The notes beneath the pieces were generated by a model. It saw nothing but the letters and a program-made list of their open reading frames with translations, was not told the origin of the DNA and did not search any database. From Teratosphaeria epicoccoides (Eukaryota; Ascomycota; Dothideomycetes; Mycosphaerellales; Teratosphaeriaceae), in contig JADDMT010000053.1 in assembly GCA_021401465.1 (NCBI GenBank), forward strand, positions 1 to 64,000: a stretch of DNA of 64,000 bases. Direction: 5' to 3'. Both the position numbers and the translations under genes were made by a program. Below are positions 22,801-32,642 of the stretch, piece by piece (the stretch's first letter is position 1; every line of letters begins with the position of its first letter).

Positions 22801-23265
22801 TAGAAGCACGACTTGACCTGTAGTTCTATTAGCAGAACATGGCATAGTACGCGAATCGTAAGAGAATTAAGGGACTAATTCTAAAGGAGGGGGACAAGGT
22901 GTATCTCCTCTACTGTTATGTCAAATCAGACAAGCTAAGTAAAACACTAGACGCTGTAAAACTAGGACTATTCCGGATTAAGGCTAAGAAAGGACTAGTT
23001 AATTTTAAGTTATAGCTACCTAAGCAGATAAGAATACACCCTGTGTTCTATGTCTCTCTGCTAGAATAAGCAGCGCTAGACGCCGCATTGCAAACGGAAC
23101 CCTTACTACTTAACCCTAAGGTCGAAGAACTAGAGTACACTGTCGAGAAGATCGTCGACACTCGCTAGAAGGACAGACAGCGAGAATACTTGGTAAAATG
23201 GGAAGGATACAGGAGTACCGAAAATACCTAGGAACCCCTTAAACACCTACGAAACTGTTAGCAGA
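19840..23265 (+). pseudogene. Element A2 pol: protease, RT, RNase H, integrase, chromodomain (RIP-broken)
   Basis: The domain order is visible despite stops. An aspartic protease site (ARALIDSGYTRIFMTPKF) lies near 19930. Reverse transcriptase shows LYVDYRGLNDIIIKN and the catalytic IYLDDILVY at 20961-20987. RNase H shows VETDASDVVLRACLS and VYNKELLAIVDAYKA. Integrase carries HLGVSKMKQIL, then LAIDFIVKLP, VVDRFTKFRKF, LVTDRGSVF and ERLNQTLE. The chromodomain at about 23130-23260 has YTVEKIVDTR and REYLVKWEGYRSTENT. This is the layout of chromoviral Ty3/gypsy elements. Dozens of TAG/TAA codons replace Trp or Gln. Confidence 0.9.
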
Positions 23266-23411
23266 AGGTACAGAGCTTTAAGTGGAAAACAAACCTAGGA
23301 AGAAGGTTATAAGCCACGACTAGGCTCCTGCAGGACGCTATCAATAGGCTTGGCTACTACGCTATCTAGGAAACCCTAATACGACGCGTTAGCGAAACCT
23401 TCTATTACACT

Positions 23412-23927
23412 CTATGTCGTCAGACTAAGAGCAAGACTAGTCGAGGGATCTAGGTTAAGGAGAAACCTAGTCTGCTAAAGAGCCTGCTCTTTAGCCTCGT
23501 CCTCCCTAATCTCACGCTCCTTAAGAGCGCGACTATCCTCGACTTCATGGTCAACTGCGTCTAACTATTTCCGAAGACGCATCTCCTTTACATGCGCCTC
23601 TATTATCTTCTACGGAACCTCGGCTAGGGCCGCCTTCGTATAATCGAGATCAGTAATTAGTCTTTTCTACTAATTACCTAACTTCTTCTATTCGACCTCT
23701 GTCACCTTTGCGTCGTAACTTCGACAGTTACTAAAGTAACACTATAAACATTTCCCTAAGGAAATGTGTACTCGACAAACGAGCTTTAACTCTTAACACT
23801 AAGTATAGGACTTCATGCTGTCGTGGCCCTAACGATAGATTCGATTTGCGCAGCATTTACGTTTCTGCGTTAAAGGGGCGTTAGTGTCTAGAATAACACA
23901 AGGTAGTAATGTAGAAAGAGAAGACAT
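23412..23927 (-). pseudogene. Antisense ORF in element A2 (second copy of the six-cysteine module)
   Basis: ATG at 23927 opens MSSLSTLLPCVILDTNAP and the frame runs 172 codons to TAG 23412, aligned codon for codon with 571-1086. The first module cysteine is now Tyr (SYT-stop-C), while LVC, GKCL, C and SNC remain. More stops are present than in copy 1. Having the same frame in both copies shows it was an ORF of the ancestral element. It starts about 80 bp inside the 3' LTR and ends beside the chromodomain. Confidence 0.7.
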
Positions 23928-24006
23928 TACTACGCACAGGAAAGGACAAGAGAAACCCCGCACTAATAAGGTAGCTTAGGGACGAGCTAGGCTAAGAGGG
24001 GGATAG

Positions 24007-24490
24007 TGTCATGAGTATTAGGAGTGCTATAAGTCATGAGCACTATAGCCTAAGTCGTAGCTGTCATGAGTACTATGAGTTATAGTGTTGTAAGTCATAG
24101 TACTATAAGTCATAACGCAGGCATAGAAGAGAGGGTCTGTCACATAAGGACAGACACCTAGATCTATAGGGTTAGTCTACAGATCTATAGGCCTACATAG
24201 GAGAAGGGATCTGTCATATAAGAACAGACCCTAGGATCTGTAGGGTTAGTCTATAGATCTATAGACATAGGTCTAACAGGTCTGTTAACAGATCTAATAG
24301 AGCTACCCTGTCTCTCTAGTATATAGGGATGGCTTCAGGATAGGTAGTTAGGAGCTTTGTGCTTAATTTAATCTTCTCCTCTAGGGGGGATAGTTAGTTA
24401 CAAGGTTAATTGCCTTTGTTAATATTCTTCACTACTCTGCAAGTCTAACACCTGATCCCCTTCCTGCTATTAGCACCTACCCTTCTGACA
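24007..24490 (+). repeat. 3' LTR of element A2
   Basis: This 484 bp LTR runs TGTCATGAG...CCTTCTGACA and is preceded by the polypurine tract. It is followed directly by element B gag sequence. Confidence 0.9.
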
Positions 24491-25585
24491 TCAGGGCTTG
24501 AACGCTTATTATCCTTGCCGCCCGATTTCCTATTTCGCTTCAAGGTAATCTCTATACGTGTCGCAAGGGACATAAGGTCTTACCGAGTTGTCGGAAGTTC
24601 ATGAAAAGTCATGATTATGTTCTGAAGATTGTCATCAAGTTTGACGAGTAGGTACTGCACGCGTTACGTCTTAGTATAGGGTAGCATCTGTCCCTTGAGT
24701 ATAGCGAGGTAGGTAGCGAAGCTAGAGGTTATTTGTCCCTTCCCCTGCTTAGCCTTCTCATACTCGACAGACATAGTAAGGGCACAGTTCCCTAGATCCT
24801 CGACCTAGTCGACATAGAACTAGCAAAAGTCCGCCTACATATACGTTCTGTCATAGACCTGCATAAGGTTATACTGCTTATGCTAATTGTTACGAGGTTC
24901 CTTATCCTCTTTGAGCTACATCACACTAAAGGCGACTTGTTCGCCCTCTGTAGAATATCCGCGTAGGTTAAGCACGAAAATTGCCTTACATGCCTACAAG
25001 AAAGTTCGAGCCTCCTTTAAGGTGTCTCCCTTAAACAGCTTCAGGTTACATGCGTTACGACTGCCTCCTAGTTAGCCTACTATGGCCCTGAATTTAGGCA
25101 CTAGATTTGCAGGCACATGCGGAGAGTCTACGCCTGCTAGGGAGTTACCTTCATAGGTCCCTAGCGTGAAATCCTGCTAGATTTCTTCATCTGCTAGTTT
25201 ATTAGTACTACTTATAGCAACGTCCTTGTCGTCCTCGCTGTTGTCGCTACTAGAAGGGATGCGGCTCTAGCTCTAGTTTGCAAGGTAGTTCGCGACCTAA
25301 TTAACAATTATAGCTACAAGGGCTAGGTCGATAGTCAGGGTTAGCTATAGTCCCTATATAGGGGGTCTATTACCTTGTCTACTACGTAATTAGCCTCTAG
25401 CAGAACTGTCGCTTGATATAGTGTCACTCGCAGGGGGTGCTTCTACGGGCTAGTTACTTAGGCTAGCTTCGCTATTGTAGGCACTTAGGATAGCGCTCGC
25501 TACATGTTAGTTACGAGTTCGTAGTACTCTAGACATATCGTAGTATTCTCTGCTAGACTGCAAAGCAGGGGGGAGAAAGCAGAAC
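24491..25585 (-). pseudogene. Element B2 gag remnant
   Basis: It is collinear with 12016-13110 at a constant offset of 12,475 bp over 1,095 bp, with scattered transitions. It encodes the N-terminal and middle part of B gag on the minus strand; the zinc knuckle part has been lost at the junction with element A2. It is RIP-broken. Confidence 0.75.
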
Positions 25586-25943
25586 TAATATAGATATATA
25601 TGCTATATAATATGAAAATATCTTGTAGTATGACAGAGTAATCCGACCTTTTAATAGGTATAAGACAGCACTACTTTCTGCTTATCAGAGGTAGCGCTAG
25701 AGGTGCTTATAGCCCCTAATGCCCCTTAATTAGGGAAAGCATGTCTAAGCCTATCCCTGTAGGGGTATCGTAGAGTTAGCGACATAGAGGCATCCTACGT
25801 CAACTATTAATCCTACTTAGACGACATATAAGCTAACGTATGTACAAAGGACCCCCTTACTATGTGTAGCAGGGTTACTACATGCTAAGGGCAGACATTA
25901 GAACCTATGCAGCTCTAATGGCCCCCTAGTATCAACCGTATCA
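25586..25943 (-). repeat. 5' LTR of element B2
   Basis: This 358 bp LTR starts TAATATAG (ancestral TGATATAG) and ends CCGTATCA. It matches 13111-13470. Confidence 0.9.
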
Positions 25944-25948
25944 TTAAT

Positions 25949-26171
25949 AGAGAAGGAAGTAGGATTAGTTAGGGGGATTAGGGAGTCCCCTTACTATGCC
26001 TAGGCTAGGCGAGCCCTAATAGGGACAACCCTAGCTAGATCATGGCATGCTAGGCTAGTCGGGGCTAGCCCTAATAGGGACGACCCTAGCTAGATCACGC
26101 CATGCTAGGCTAGTTAGGGCTAGTAAGTTAGTAGGTAGATTCTATAGGGATGTGTAGAGGTAGTCCTAACA
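25949..26171 (-). repeat. 5' (right) LTR of element C, second segment
   Basis: It begins AGAGAAGGAAGTAGG and ends AGTCCTAACA. It completes the LTR broken at 17350, including the tandem 55 bp repeat. It marks the right edge of the nested repeat block. Confidence 0.85.
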
Positions 26172-27531
26172 TTAAAAGTGTACATATAGGTTCTCTCTGC
26201 TATAATGTAAAGTATTACCTTTATTGTACTCACTATATAGTAGTAGTATAAGTTACTCTTTCTCTGCTTTACCTTCTTTATAGTTAACAAGCCTCTTCTT
26301 TAAAGTAAGAGTAAGACGCTACTACTATAATGTCCTAGGGCTTATATCATATCTATTAGCGACTAGTATGTTAAGCATCTCCTTATTAGTAGACTGCCAT
26401 GATTGATATTAATGCTTAATAAGGTAGTCTACCTTTACTCTGTTATTACCTTTTAGATAGGAGGCATATATGCGGATTCCCTATCTATTAAGCTGCTTCA
26501 TGAGTACGCTGCGACTAATAATCGTCTGCTCTTCTTGCATTATCATCTCGAGAATCTTAACATAGCAGACGCTAGTAGCTCTAGCGTTAGTAACATACAC
26601 TTGCTAGTATGTCTAGTCAATTGTTTGAGCAGGCATGGTAAAATCAAGGCTGATTTTGACATGATTAGAGCAGTATTGATATAGATATCGCAATATAATA
26701 GCGCCAATATGGTGTTTTGACTCGAAGTCGAAAAACCAAGACGCCCCCATGTTTACTAATTTGCACATATAGACCGCCGTGTAGGGCAAAGACGCCTGCG
26801 CTAGGAAGCCCGTGGTGGGCTTCACATGTGGCCGGCGAATGGGACCTAGACATCGCAATCTATCTGATGCATGCCACTTCCATGCCTCTCATTCTGCCGC
26901 CTCTTTCGCTTCCCACATCAGCCTCCCTCAAGACCAAGACTCAGAGCTTCTACTGTCCTGAACCGTCTGACCACTCCTGCACCTGGCTCTACACCTACGA
27001 CTTCACGAGAGCGCTTGGCTGTCTTAAGCAAGACGGTCTTGTACCATGAAAAGATATCTAGGCTGCTAATATGTGTAACTCTCCCCCTCAATATGTGCTC
27101 GCCCTCTCCTGCCTCGGGCATACACGACCTTCTTCATAAACCTCCACACTTGCACTCTACTCAGCCTCGCTCTCATGCTCCTGACCAGCACGACCACAGC
27201 GCAAATAGAGACACGCCATGCGCAGCTTGCTGTAACGAAGTCCAAGTGTCTCGCGTCACAATCTATGTCACGCCCAGGAAGTCCTGTCCTACCTCCGACC
27301 GCGAAGACTTCTGGTTGAAATCAGCGCAGTAGCGGTCCCGGATGCTTCGTCTTCACGTCCGCAGTCTACGATAAGAGAGCGGTTCTCACAAATCATCGCT
27401 TTGCTACTATCCCATTATCGGTCTTCAGTACTGACCCGCAACTCATCCCTGTACAAGAAAGACTCCACTGCCGCAAGTGTAGCATGGTCAAATCGTATCT
27501 CCCGGAGATTTACTGTAGTGGTGACGAATCA
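26172..27531. other. Edge of the RIP island and gene-free spacer
   Basis: From 26172 to about 26700 the DNA is AT-rich with the same TAG-rich look but no identifiable element. An imperfect stem-loop (GTAGACTGCC / GGTAGTCTAC) spans 26388-26433. Near 26674 TGATATAGATATCG resembles the first bases of the B LTR. Composition then turns GC-rich. Open frames at 26717-27332 overlap on both strands, and none has a start, domain or splice pattern I trust. Confidence 0.4.
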
Positions 27532-27798
27532 TTAGTCCCAGTACCATACCAAACCTCGAAGCTCCGGCTCGAGCCCGGGATTCTCGGCTTCTATTGTGTC
27601 TTTTAGCTGCGGTGGCGATTGGCTGGTAGGTGTGCAGGCGGTTCCGAAGGATTGGTTTGGATTTGAGTCGAAGTAGCATTGGAGCGGATCGTGGGGAGAC
27701 ATTGTCAAGATGTCCAACACGGCTTGAGAGTGACCATTCAACTCTTGATTCTTGAACGCCGATCGGGGATCTCGATAGTTCCTGGGAAAGGCTGACAT
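27532..27798 (-). CDS. Doubtful small ORF (88 residues)
   Basis: This ORF encodes MSAFPRNYRDPRSAFKNQEL and ends LRGLVWYWD. It is hydrophilic, with no signal peptide, membrane segment or motif. It is the only frame in this interval with even composition, and it starts the run of minus-strand genes that follows. It may be an exon of a larger gene or spurious. Not recognised. Confidence 0.25.
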   Translation of the reverse strand: MSAFPRNYRDPRSAFKNQELNGHSQAVLDILTMSPHDPLQCYFDSNPNQSFGTACTPTSQSPPQLKDTIEAENPGLEPELRGLVWYWD

Positions 27799-28665
27799 CA
27801 GCTTAAGTCATATTGGCTGGACCAACAGCATGTTGCCGAGACCGACAGAGGTGGTCCGACCTTGCGCCGTCGGACACCATGTGCGTGAAGGGTCCGTTGT
27901 TTCTCCAAGCGCCCTCACATCTTTATCGCCCATGTACGCCGCGAGACAGAACCAAATAGCGCCGAGTCATCGAGCCCCGCGCACCAAGGTCATGCTATTG
28001 GCGAAATGACATACTCCTTCCACCGCCTCAAGACCTCATTCCAAAATCCCATGCCATCTATTTCCCGGGCCGATCCCCGATGCCCCTTGGATTACTATGA
28101 AGCGCACCTACAATACCCTACCAGCGCCTCCGCCCCGATAACTACACCTTCCTTCCTGCCCTTCCAGCTTTCTTCAACACAACCGCTTCAGCGTCATAGC
28201 AAAATTTCTCAGAGGAATGCATAGCCAGCTCCAGTGAGGCCACAGCAGTATAGTCAATGTCTGGAAATTTGCGATGGCCTCTGGCAAGTCTCATCCAAGA
28301 GACGCAAGGACACGAGACGAACGGGAATGGACCAGTAGCAGTGGTGGTGGAACCTTCCATTAGTCGGGAGCACGTTTTGGAGAAGCTGTCGCTCGTATGG
28401 CGGCGGGGACAGCCTTGCTGGGAGGTGGGGAGCAGGGAAAAGGGAGGCTCGGCATGGAAGTCGGAACGGCGGAGGGAGTCTCAGCGGCAGACGACTTCGT
28501 CCAGGCGCGTCGACACCTTGCATGAGCTTCGGGCCGGCCAGCGATGTCGCCCTGAGAGATTCCATGGCACGCATGACATGCGGACTGAGGCATCCCAGCC
28601 AGCAGAGCTGCATCTCCCTTCTCATCCCCACCAAGTCTTTCGGCAGCACACCAACCCCCTCATTA
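27799..28665. other. Gene-free spacer
   Basis: Overlapping open frames occur on both strands (for example 28254-28694 minus and 28257-28823 plus) because the DNA is GC-rich. None has a recognisable domain. It probably contains the 3' flank of the NIF3-like gene. Confidence 0.4.
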
Positions 28666-29819
28666 CTACGCCCCTTGTTTCTCCTCCTTCGCATCCTTCA
28701 CAGCCTTTACTTCCTCCTCAAACACCTCCTCCACCCTCAGCACCCCAGGAAAGCGTTCTCGAAGCCTTTCGGCAAGATACCGGATCCCCCACTCCTCGCA
28801 GACCCGATGACCGACACAAATGACCTTCACACCCTTCTCCCTCGCAAACTTCAATCCAGGCTCCCTCACCGCGCCAGTGAGATACAGCAACTTCCTCCCG
28901 TCTTCGGAGGAAGAAAGGAGACCGAGCTGGACCGCGAGATCAAGAGCTCGCGTGACCTCCTCAGGATGGAAAGCATTCATGATCGCGATGGAAGCAATGA
29001 AATCCTCTTCCCCAGATCCTGGCCCCGAAGTCAGAGACACCCCACCGTCCCCTCCCTCCTCCTCCTCTCCACCACAAACATCACTTTCAAACCCAAAAAC
29101 ACCCTCGCACTGCCCCACAAACTCCCCCAAAACCCTTTTCCGCAGCACCTCCCTCTCCACTATCCCCTCCATAAATCCCCCAACAACACCTATCTTCCTC
29201 CCCTCATCCCCCTATACCCGCTCACCACCCCCGACCTCTCCTCACCCCCATCTACATCCACCCCCAGCCTCCCCGCCAGCGCAAAATTCGCCCCCACAGT
29301 CAACGCCTCATCAAAACCTCCATGACACGCCACCACCGTGACCCCCCTCGGCACTCTCCTCCGATCCAAACTCCACGGCCGATGCAAAAACCCCACCTTC
29401 GCTCCGGAAGCCAGCAGTGCGCGGTAAAACCCCTCTGTCGGCGTGATCGACAGAACCACAGCCTCCACAGCCTCCACGTCCCCCTCCGTAGCGCGGCAAG
29501 ATCCGGCAAAGGGCCGGTGGTAGATGAAAGGCACTTCGCCGCTTCGACGCGAATTGGCAGGCGGGGCGGCAGAGTCTTCTGAAATGATGGGAACAGGAGG
29601 AGGAGGAGGAGCAGGGAAAAACGCCTGCAGAAATCTCGACACCTCCGTAACCGTCGGCCGCACGGCAGCCGCAGATCGTAGCACCGCCTTCCGCATGCAG
29701 GAGCGAGCTGTAGGATCCGCTGTCGAGAGCATCTGGGTGGCGGGTGGGGGAAAATAGCTGCGGTGCGTCGTTGCCGCTGTCGATGTCGTCGTCGTTGTAC
29801 GTCTCAGAGGCATGGGCAA
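28666..29819 (-). CDS. NIF3-like protein (GTP cyclohydrolase I type 2/NIF3 family), one-base frameshift
   Basis: The N-terminal frame (29819-29213) and C-terminal frame (29213-28666) together give a NIF3-like protein of about 380 residues. Family-typical stretches are VGFLHRPWSLDRRRVPRGVT and FDEALTVGANFALAGRLGVD in the first part, and LLYLTGAVREPGLKFA and VICVGHRVCEEWGIRYLAER in the second. NIF3 proteins bind a dinuclear metal site; the cellular role is uncertain. The frames join at a run of five C on the plus strand (29208-29212). One more base would give SGYRGDEGRKIGVVGG, matching the family, while as written the first frame ends GYRGMRGGR-stop. This is either a real inactivating deletion or a homopolymer error. 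The start at 29819 is the first ATG; the Met near 29700 is possible. Confidence 0.75.
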
Positions 29820-30187
29820 GGGTGTGCGGCGACAGTGCGAGATCCGGGCGTCCGCTGCAGCAGAGAGCAGGAGGCAGATTCCGTCGTCTCGGTCATTTGC
29901 GACATGGAATCCGTAGTCGAGAAAAGGGTGCTAGAGATATCATTACAACATCGCGGTCTCCAAGTCCAAGATCACCCTTTCAAAGGGGGGTTACCTAGGG
30001 AGCTAGGTTCCATTGTGCAAAAACGGTCGATGACGTACTTCGCACCGATTCGGCCCTCCACTACAGCATTCGTCCTCGCTGAAGACGACCCCATATATGA
30101 ACAATAGAAATACAACGCCGCAAACCACCACATGCACCCTCCGTGCCTGGGCTCTTCTTCGTCTCCAAACTTTCCTTCTGGAGGCTT
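29820..30187. other. Spacer between RMD1 and NIF3-like genes
   Basis: This 368 bp region lies downstream of RMD1 and upstream of the NIF3-like gene, both on the minus strand, so it holds the NIF3-like promoter. No clear motif was seen. Confidence 0.4.
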
Positions 30188-32184
30188 TCACAGCTCGGCA
30201 CCACTCCCCAAAACCGCGACATGCCTCATCAAACCCCCATTCCTAGGCAGCGCCAACATTGCTTCCCCACCACCCACCACCCCAGCCCCTTGCCCGCCTC
30301 TCCCCTTGGCCAAAATCCCAAACCGCAGGAACACCTCCGTGCACGTGACCAGAATACTGAGTACAATCAGCACAATGATAATCCACGTGATCCTCGTCAT
30401 CTTCACATCCGCAATGCTATCCGACAAAATTTCCGCCAGGTCCAGGAAAACGCGACATCGTTCGTTGAGGACCTGAATCCTCGGCTTGATTTCCAAGTAC
30501 TCCCGCACGGCTTGGTACAGCGGGTGTAAGGTGGGCTCGCTGTCCCAGAAGAAGGTAGGTGTGTCGAGCATATTGCTTGCTGTTTCACAGACCCACGTCA
30601 GCAAGAGATCTTACAAAAAGGGTGGCGGCGAGACTTACAGAGATTCACATCGACCCGCTGTTCGAACAGCCGGCCGACTAGTCCCACCACCTCCTTCCGA
30701 TCCAGTCCCAGTCGTCCCTCCAACGCCAACCTGCGCGGCACATACTGCGCCTCCGCCATCGTCCGCTGCATCCTTTCTTCAAAGAAACTCAATTTCGTGC
30801 TCTGGCCGATCGCATGCGACATCGCCAATTTAATCATGTGATCGCTCGTCCGCAACGTAATCATATCGTTGTATATTCTCGGCTTTTCAGCATGCGCATC
30901 ATATTGAAAATGAAAGTCCTCCGTCTCAAAGTCATCTTCATCGAGTGGCCGCGTCATGAGCGGAATCTGTGCCGCTGAAGGCGCGGGTGGCTGTGCTTTT
31001 TGCGATGACGATGGTATCGAGGATAAAGGTTTAGAGGCTTTCTTTCCCGTCAGTTTCTGCGCGAGTTTGGCAGGACCAGAGGAGGGCGCGTTGGGAGAGT
31101 GCATCGCGCTGGTGGAAGCGAAAGTGAGGTCGGCGAGGATGTCTTTTTCTTGGTTTTCGGTGAAGTTCCAGAAGACCACGACGCCGTACGCGTAGACGAA
31201 GAGTTCGCCGACAGAGTAGGCTTCTGGATTGATGCCGATGCCTGGCGACGAGAAGCTGAAGTTGCCGGAGGAGTTGGATTCGCGGCGACTGCCGATGCTG
31301 GTTTCGTCTTGGTCGCCTTTCCAGCCGTTGGATCGGGCGGTGTCTTCTTCATGTTGTCGTTGCTCTTCTGGAGTGCGTTGATGGTCGATATCTGCTTCGG
31401 GGTCTTTGTACGGGTTCTCGTTGATTTGGACTGAGTACTCGTTGCTCTCTTCCTGCCAGCCCTCTCGGTATTCTCTCCGCTCGTTGGCTTCAATCTGCTC
31501 GTCGAGTATACTCCTCCCGCCCGGGTTCTTGACCACGGGGCTACTCCGGACCCTGTAGCCATCACCGCCACCCAACAAGGGCAGCGAGTAGACGCAGTAC
31601 AAACAGTCATCGTACAGCTTCGTCTTGGCGCCATGCTGCTCCCGCACAAACGTCGCCGTCGCCTTGACCCGATAACTCTGCGCGGTACAATACGCCGTGA
31701 CCCTCGCCAGCTGCGCATCGGCATTCCTCTGAGTTTTGTTCAACCTCTCCGCATCGCTCTTGGCCGCCTTCCCAGCTCCTGCCCTCCGCTGCCTCAACGC
31801 CTCATCACTGGGTGGTGCTGCCTCGTCCTCATCCTCAAAGTCCTCCTTCTCGTCGTCGCCCTCCTCGGTCGTCTCAGGCAACAACACCAGCTTCTCGCTC
31901 GTCTTGCTGCTCCGCGCCGGCATATGCGCTCCGCCCGCCAACGGCACCCCGACGCCTCTCAGCTTCGGTGCCAGGGGGTGTCGCCCGCTGGGTGTCCGGG
32001 TGTGGTGGCTCGGTCGTGCACCAGGCGGGATGCGCTGTTGGGCGGACGGAATCTCGGAGGCGTATTGCAGGACATTGTCGACCGAGATGAGGCGGGTGCC
32101 TTGGCGTTGTGCCTGCGGTCGGGGTGGAGGCGCCTGATTTCGCTGCTGTTCCCGCGCGTCGGTGACCTGGTCAATATTAGACAT
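30188..32184 (-). CDS. RMD1: RMD1 family protein (DUF155), mitochondrial/membrane
   Basis: There are two exons, 32184-30639 and 30579-30188, with a 59 bp intron 30580-30638 (GTAAGT, GCTGAC, ACAG); the joined frame is 646 codons. The N-terminal 330 residues are disordered, with an acidic patch (EEGDDEKEDFEDEDE). The DUF155 core follows: AYSVGELFVYAYGVVVFWNF, the LRTSDHMIKLAMSHAIGQST block, and after the splice MLDTPTFFWDSEPTLHPLY and LEIKPRIQVLNERCRVFLDL. A single C-terminal membrane helix ITWIIIVLIVLSILVTCTEV lies near residues 578-600. This is the layout of yeast Rmd1 and human RMND1, which is needed for mitochondrial translation (family knowledge). The intron is essential; without it the C-terminus would end in CKSRRHPFCKISC. 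Confidence 0.93.
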
Positions 32185-32642
32185 TTGCGCTCCTTCCTAA
32201 ACTAGATCATCACGATCATGGCCATCATCATTCATACAAGAACTGTTGGGCCTCTCTTGGGCGCAGGTGCGCGTGGTCCGGCGACCGACATGTTTGCGGT
32301 ATTTGTTCGGCCTTAGCACACGATCTTCACATGACACTCCCACACCGCCATCATCCTTTCCTCCCCGCACTATGCAACATTATGAAATCTCAAGAGGGAA
32401 GGTGCGTGTGTTCTAGCCATCTCGACATCAACTGCAATGCCGAAGCTTACCTAAGCTCGGACCCCAAAACGTCATTAGGACCATGCAATTGATTGAATGA
32501 AACAAGACAGTGTGTACATATCGACGACTCATGCCGTGTCGTATCACCCACTCCTCCTCAGCAACACGGTAGCAACCCTGACAAACCCACACGCCTTCTA
32601 TGAGCCAGCGCTGCACACGATACCATCCCCCGCTCATCACAA
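32185..32642. other. Spacer upstream of RMD1
   Basis: This 458 bp region contains the RMD1 promoter and the 3' flank of the dehydrogenase gene. Pyrimidine-rich tracts lie upstream of the RMD1 start. No gene was seen. Confidence 0.4.

Larger units (their letters stand above)
17491..24490 (+). mobile_element. Ty3/gypsy element A, copy 2 (complete length, RIP-mutated)
   Basis: This 7,000 bp element has paired LTRs of 485 and 484 bp, gag with a zinc knuckle, protease, reverse transcriptase, RNase H, integrase, chromodomain, an antisense ORF and a polypurine tract (AAGAGGGGGA) before the 3' LTR. The flanks (ACGCC left, TCAGG right) do not form a target duplication. All frames are broken by RIP stops, so it is non-autonomous today. 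Confidence 0.92.
17351..25943 (-). mobile_element. Ty3/gypsy element B, copy 2 (pol deleted, hosting element A2)
   Basis: The left piece is 140 bp of 3' LTR (17351-17490); the right piece is gag (24491-25585) plus the full 5' LTR (25586-25943). The outer ends TGATATAG and CGTATCA are flanked by the target duplication TTAAT. Between the pieces lies element A2. The remaining 220 bp of the 3' LTR, all of pol and part of gag are absent, judged against copy B1. Confidence 0.85.
15200..26171 (-). mobile_element. Small gag-only LTR element C, interrupted by element B2
   Basis: The parts are the left (3') LTR 15200-15496, internal region 15497-17276, and right (5') LTR 17277-17350 continued at 25949-26171. 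The right LTR pieces sum to 74+223=297 bp, exactly the left LTR length. Before the B insertion C was 2,374 bp. Orientation is minus: a polypurine tract (C-run at 15500-15512) abuts the left LTR and the gag-like frame reads leftward. Possible target duplications are TCGAA (15195-15199) and TTAAA (26172-26176), identical if two RIP changes are allowed. It has no pol, so it must have been mobilised in trans. Confidence 0.8.

Noticed and set aside
26388..26433. Stem-loop as a possible terminator or inverted-repeat transposon end
   Set aside because: The stem is imperfect and only about 10 bp long, with no element structure around it.
26674..26705. Fragment resembling the start of the B LTR
   Set aside because: Only about a dozen bases match; too short to call an insertion.
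26717..27332. Overlapping open frames of 110 and 153 codons near the island edge
   Set aside because: They overlap each other and minus-strand frames, have shadow-like composition and no domain, signal or exon structure.
28254..28823. Plus and minus frames of 146-188 codons beside the NIF3-like gene
   Set aside because: Both strands are open because the DNA is GC-rich; the sequences are Arg/Pro-rich shadows and partly overlap the NIF3-like coding region.
31633..32205. 190-codon plus-strand frame
   Set aside because: It lies entirely opposite the first exon of RMD1, which has clear family motifs.
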